This document shows positions 4,904 through 6,525 of a stretch of DNA of 6,525 nt, piece after piece. Below the pieces are notes generated by a model. It saw nothing but the letters and a program-made list of their open reading frames with translations. It had not been told where the DNA came from and did no database searches. The stretch's first letter is position 1. Each line of letters starts with the position of its first letter. The position numbers were made by a program, and so were the translations under genes. The stretch covers positions 1 to 6,525 of the forward strand of contig JAFDGP010000141.1 in assembly GCA_019309245.1 (NCBI GenBank), written 5' to 3'. This stretch comes from Deltaproteobacteria bacterium. GTDB taxonomy: Bacteria; Desulfobacterota; Desulfobacteria; Desulfobacterales; C00003060.

Positions 4904-5884
4904 CTACACGACATTCATGGTCATCAATAGCGCCGCACCTGCCGCCAATGCGACCCGATAATAGCCGAACAGAGCCAGCCCGTGCCGGTTCAGATAAGCT
5001 ACCATCCATTTCACCGCGATGGCTGCGGAGACAAAAGCTACCATCAGCCCCGCGAGCAGGACCAGTGGATCAAACATAGCCAGCATGATCTCACCGTGTT
5101 TCAAGGCCTCGTAGCCCGTAGCCGCGCCCAGGGTCACAACGCCCAACAAGAAACTAAATTCTACGGCCGCAGGCACAGACAGGCCGACCAGGACTCCCCC
5201 GACAATGGTCATCAGGCTGCGACTCACTCCGGGCCACATGGCCACACACTGGGCCACACCGATGCCCAGGGCCATTTTCCAGGTCAGTTCGTCCAATGCC
5301 ATGCTGTCCGAAGACAGCCTGCGCCGGCCCTTTGTCCACCAGGCCACCGCCAGGATGGCCACGCCTCCGGCAAACCATGCCGCGATTACCGGCCACGGGC
5401 CAAACAAGACCGCTTGGATACGGTCCGCCAACATCAGGCCACACACCGCCGCAGGTGCAAAACCTGCGAAAATGTTTACCACCATCCTGAACCCCGAAGG
5501 ATCCTTTCCCATCAGGCCGAGCACCATCTGCTTAACGCGTGCGGCATACAGCCCCAGAACCGCCAGGATGGCCCCTGCCTGGATACAGATGGCGTAGGCG
5601 TCGGCGGCCGTCTTGGCCGTTGATTTCCGATGGCCGGACACCTGTGGCTCGCCGATACCCATAAAGCGCTGGGCCAGAAGAAGATGCCCGGTCGAGCTAA
5701 CGGGCAGGTACTCGGTCGCTCCTTCCACCAAGCCCAACACAACGGCCTGAATCAAAGTCATCCCCCCTGAAAAAGCCTCTGTTTGTTGTCTTGACTCCAC
5801 ATCCCGTCCGGCCCACGAGGCACACGCCATCCCCAGACACAGCCACAGCGCCACCACTGTCCAGCCTCTCCTGTGGCCATTCAT
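4904..5884 (-). CDS. uppP: Undecaprenyl-diphosphatase UppP/BacA with N-terminal signal-like extension
   Basis: UppP removes a phosphate from undecaprenyl diphosphate at the outer face of the inner membrane. This recycles the lipid carrier for peptidoglycan and other envelope polymers, and gives bacitracin resistance when abundant. Both signature motifs are present: the ExxE region VEGATEYLPVSSTGH (Glu54, Glu58, His67) and PGVSRSLMT at 218-226 with the family arginine Arg222. The rest is hydrophobic membrane helices. At 326 aa it exceeds the usual 270 or so. The extra 41 residues form a basic start, a hydrophobic core and an ASWA-G site like a signal-peptidase cleavage site. I keep this long start because the ATG follows the upstream stop directly (TAGATG, AGG just before) and I recall similar extensions in related bacteria. 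The alternative ATG at 5761 has its G-rich stretch abutting the start, with no proper spacing. The gene is translationally coupled to the UPF0016 gene. Confidence 0.95.
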   Translation of the reverse strand: MNGHRRGWTVVALWLCLGMACASWAGRDVESRQQTEAFSGGMTLIQAVVLGLVEGATEYLPVSSTGHLLLAQRFMGIGEPQVSGHRKSTAKTAADAYAICIQAGAILAVLGLYAARVKQMVLGLMGKDPSGFRMVVNIFAGFAPAAVCGLMLADRIQAVLFGPWPVIAAWFAGGVAILAVAWWTKGRRRLSSDSMALDELTWKMALGIGVAQCVAMWPGVSRSLMTIVGGVLVGLSVPAAVEFSFLLGVVTLGAATGYEALKHGEIMLAMFDPLVLLAGLMVAFVSAAIAVKWMVAYLNRHGLALFGYYRVALAAGAALLMTMNVV

Positions 5885-6163
5885 CTACCTGGCCCCCGGG
5901 GAAAACAGCATCCACAGGCCCAGCACCACAAAAAGCCCGCCGGCCCCCAGCCTGACATAGTGCTCGGGAAAAATTTTTCCAAACTGGCATCCAAGAATCA
6001 CCGCCAACAATGACGCCAACACCAAAGCACCGGCTGCGCCGAGAAAGACTGCAAGTCGAGACTGATTTTCAGCGGCAAAACAAAACGTCGCCAGCTGAGT
6101 CTTGTCGCCCAGTTCGGCCAGAAAAACCAGCCCGAAGGTCGCCACGAAGACCTTTATGTCCAT
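5885..6163 (-). CDS. Half-size GDT1/TMEM165 (UPF0016) family membrane transporter
   Basis: A 92-aa protein carrying one UPF0016 unit: the signature ELGDKT at 17-22 in the first hydrophobic helix, followed by two more membrane helices (about 37-59 and 70-88). Full-size members have two such units in opposite orientation and move Mn2+ or Ca2+, probably in exchange for protons; the acidic E-x-G-D motif binds the ion. Single-unit forms are known in bacteria and are thought to assemble as dimers. No second half is next to it here, so a homodimer is the simplest guess. The ATG at 6161-6163 has GAGG seven bases upstream. It is the first gene of a two-gene unit with uppP, its TAG touching the uppP ATG. 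Family certain; ion not determined. Confidence 0.9.
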   Translation of the reverse strand: MDIKVFVATFGLVFLAELGDKTQLATFCFAAENQSRLAVFLGAAGALVLASLLAVILGCQFGKIFPEHYVRLGAGGLFVVLGLWMLFSPGAR

Positions 6164-6203
6164 AGGTTCGCCTCTTTTTTTGTGTTGACCGGAAAAGCAA
6201 GAC

Positions 6204-6232
6204 CGGGAAGGAGCGTCGATCCCCCGTTCCCG
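6204..6232 (-). terminator. Hairpin directly after the TPR gene, possible terminator
   Basis: On the minus strand CGGGAA pairs with TTCCCG, and the stem extends by two G-C pairs around a bulged base. It begins at the base after the TPR stop codon and is followed by a loosely T-rich stretch (GTCTTGCTTTT). It may separate the TPR transcript from the UPF0016-uppP pair 40 nt further on, but the T-run is poor. Confidence 0.35.
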
Positions 6233-6525
6233 CTATTGTCTCTCAAGGATCGCCAATGTCTCTCGCGCTACCTGGTTGGCGGGATCTATTTCCAAGATTT
6301 TTCTTAATTGCCCTCTGGCTTTATCGAAATGCCCCTGGTCCGCGTGGAGCATTGCAAGATGAAGACGTGCCTCAAGAAACATCGGGTCCATTTCAATCGC
6401 CTTCAACAGTTCGCGTTCCGCCTCTTCATCGGCCGCGGCACTCTGATAAACCAGGGCCAGACCAAAATGATTATCAGCACTGCCCGGACTGATCTTCAGC
6501 GCCTCCTGAAAGGCATCCACCGCCT
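6233..6525 (-). CDS. TPR-repeat protein, C-terminal part (5' end beyond window)
   Basis: The frame is open through the right edge; the last base of the window falls inside a codon, and a GTG at 6518-6520 is an internal valine of a TPR, not a start. The visible 97 or so residues hold about two and a half canonical tetratricopeptide repeats: AFQEALKISPGSADNHFGLALVY, then EEAERELLKAIEMDPMFLEARLHLAMLH, then FDKARGQLRKILEIDPANQVARETLA. The Ala/Gly/Tyr/Pro spacing is standard at 34 residues. The protein ends in ILERQ just after the last helix. TPRs bind partner proteins; which ones cannot be told from this fragment. No membrane or signal features are visible in the part present. Confidence 0.88.
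   Translation of the reverse strand, partial: AVDAFQEALKISPGSADNHFGLALVYQSAAADEEAERELLKAIEMDPMFLEARLHLAMLHADQGHFDKARGQLRKILEIDPANQVARETLAILERQ

Noticed and set aside
4982..5623. Plus-strand open frame of 213 codons
   Set aside because: It is antisense to uppP, whose catalytic motifs are intact; its His/Gln/Arg-rich product is typical of antisense GC-rich coding DNA.
6516..6520. Start codon of the TPR gene inside the window (GTG at 6518-6520)
   Set aside because: The frame stays open to the edge and the GTG falls inside the first helix of a canonical TPR, so the true start is outside.

Overview
The window looks like chromosomal DNA from a Gram-negative, probably a Desulfobacterota (former Deltaproteobacteria) relative. 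The evidence is an MglA-type polarity GTPase with neighbouring DUF4388/cNMP and PilZ-like genes, a near-consensus sigma-54 promoter, an N-terminal CPKCGFSQPDD-type zinc ribbon on a membrane protein, and a UppP with a signal-peptide-like extension. This placement comes from recalled family resemblance, not a database search. There are no mobile elements, RNA genes, CRISPR arrays or phage genes.

Layout. (1) 1-2395, minus strand: a tight three-gene operon read from right to left. Its order is a helical/TPR protein with a PilZ-like tail (1490-2395), the MglA-like small GTPase (876-1490; the stop and start share one base), then a DUF4388 plus cyclic-nucleotide-binding-like protein (ends at 866 and runs off the left edge). 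(2) 2396-2815: a rich regulatory region. It holds a sigma-54 -24/-12 promoter facing the operon (2541-2556), dyads 80-170 nt upstream of the predicted start, a GC-rich hairpin in the leader, and a terminator-like structure for the gene to the right. (3) 2816-3175, minus: a 119-aa coiled-coil protein of unknown function. (4) 3176-3604: intergenic, with a sigma-70-like promoter and overlapping dyad facing right. (5) 3605-4825, plus: a membrane-anchored zinc-ribbon/TPR/retropepsin-like aspartic protease. (6) 4904-6163, minus: uppP preceded, with no gap, by a half-size GDT1/UPF0016 transporter. (7) 6233-6525, minus: the C-terminal end of a TPR protein, cut by the right edge.

How the genes may work together. 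The left operon is the most interesting part. A Ras-like polarity switch is placed between two proteins that look like adaptors or effectors, and all appear to be controlled by sigma-54 and an activator binding upstream. No MglB/Roadblock GAP gene is visible in the window. The right half is envelope-related: the protease domain is predicted to face the periplasm, UppP recycles the undecaprenyl carrier for cell-wall synthesis, and the UPF0016 protein is a likely divalent-cation (Mn/Ca) transporter.
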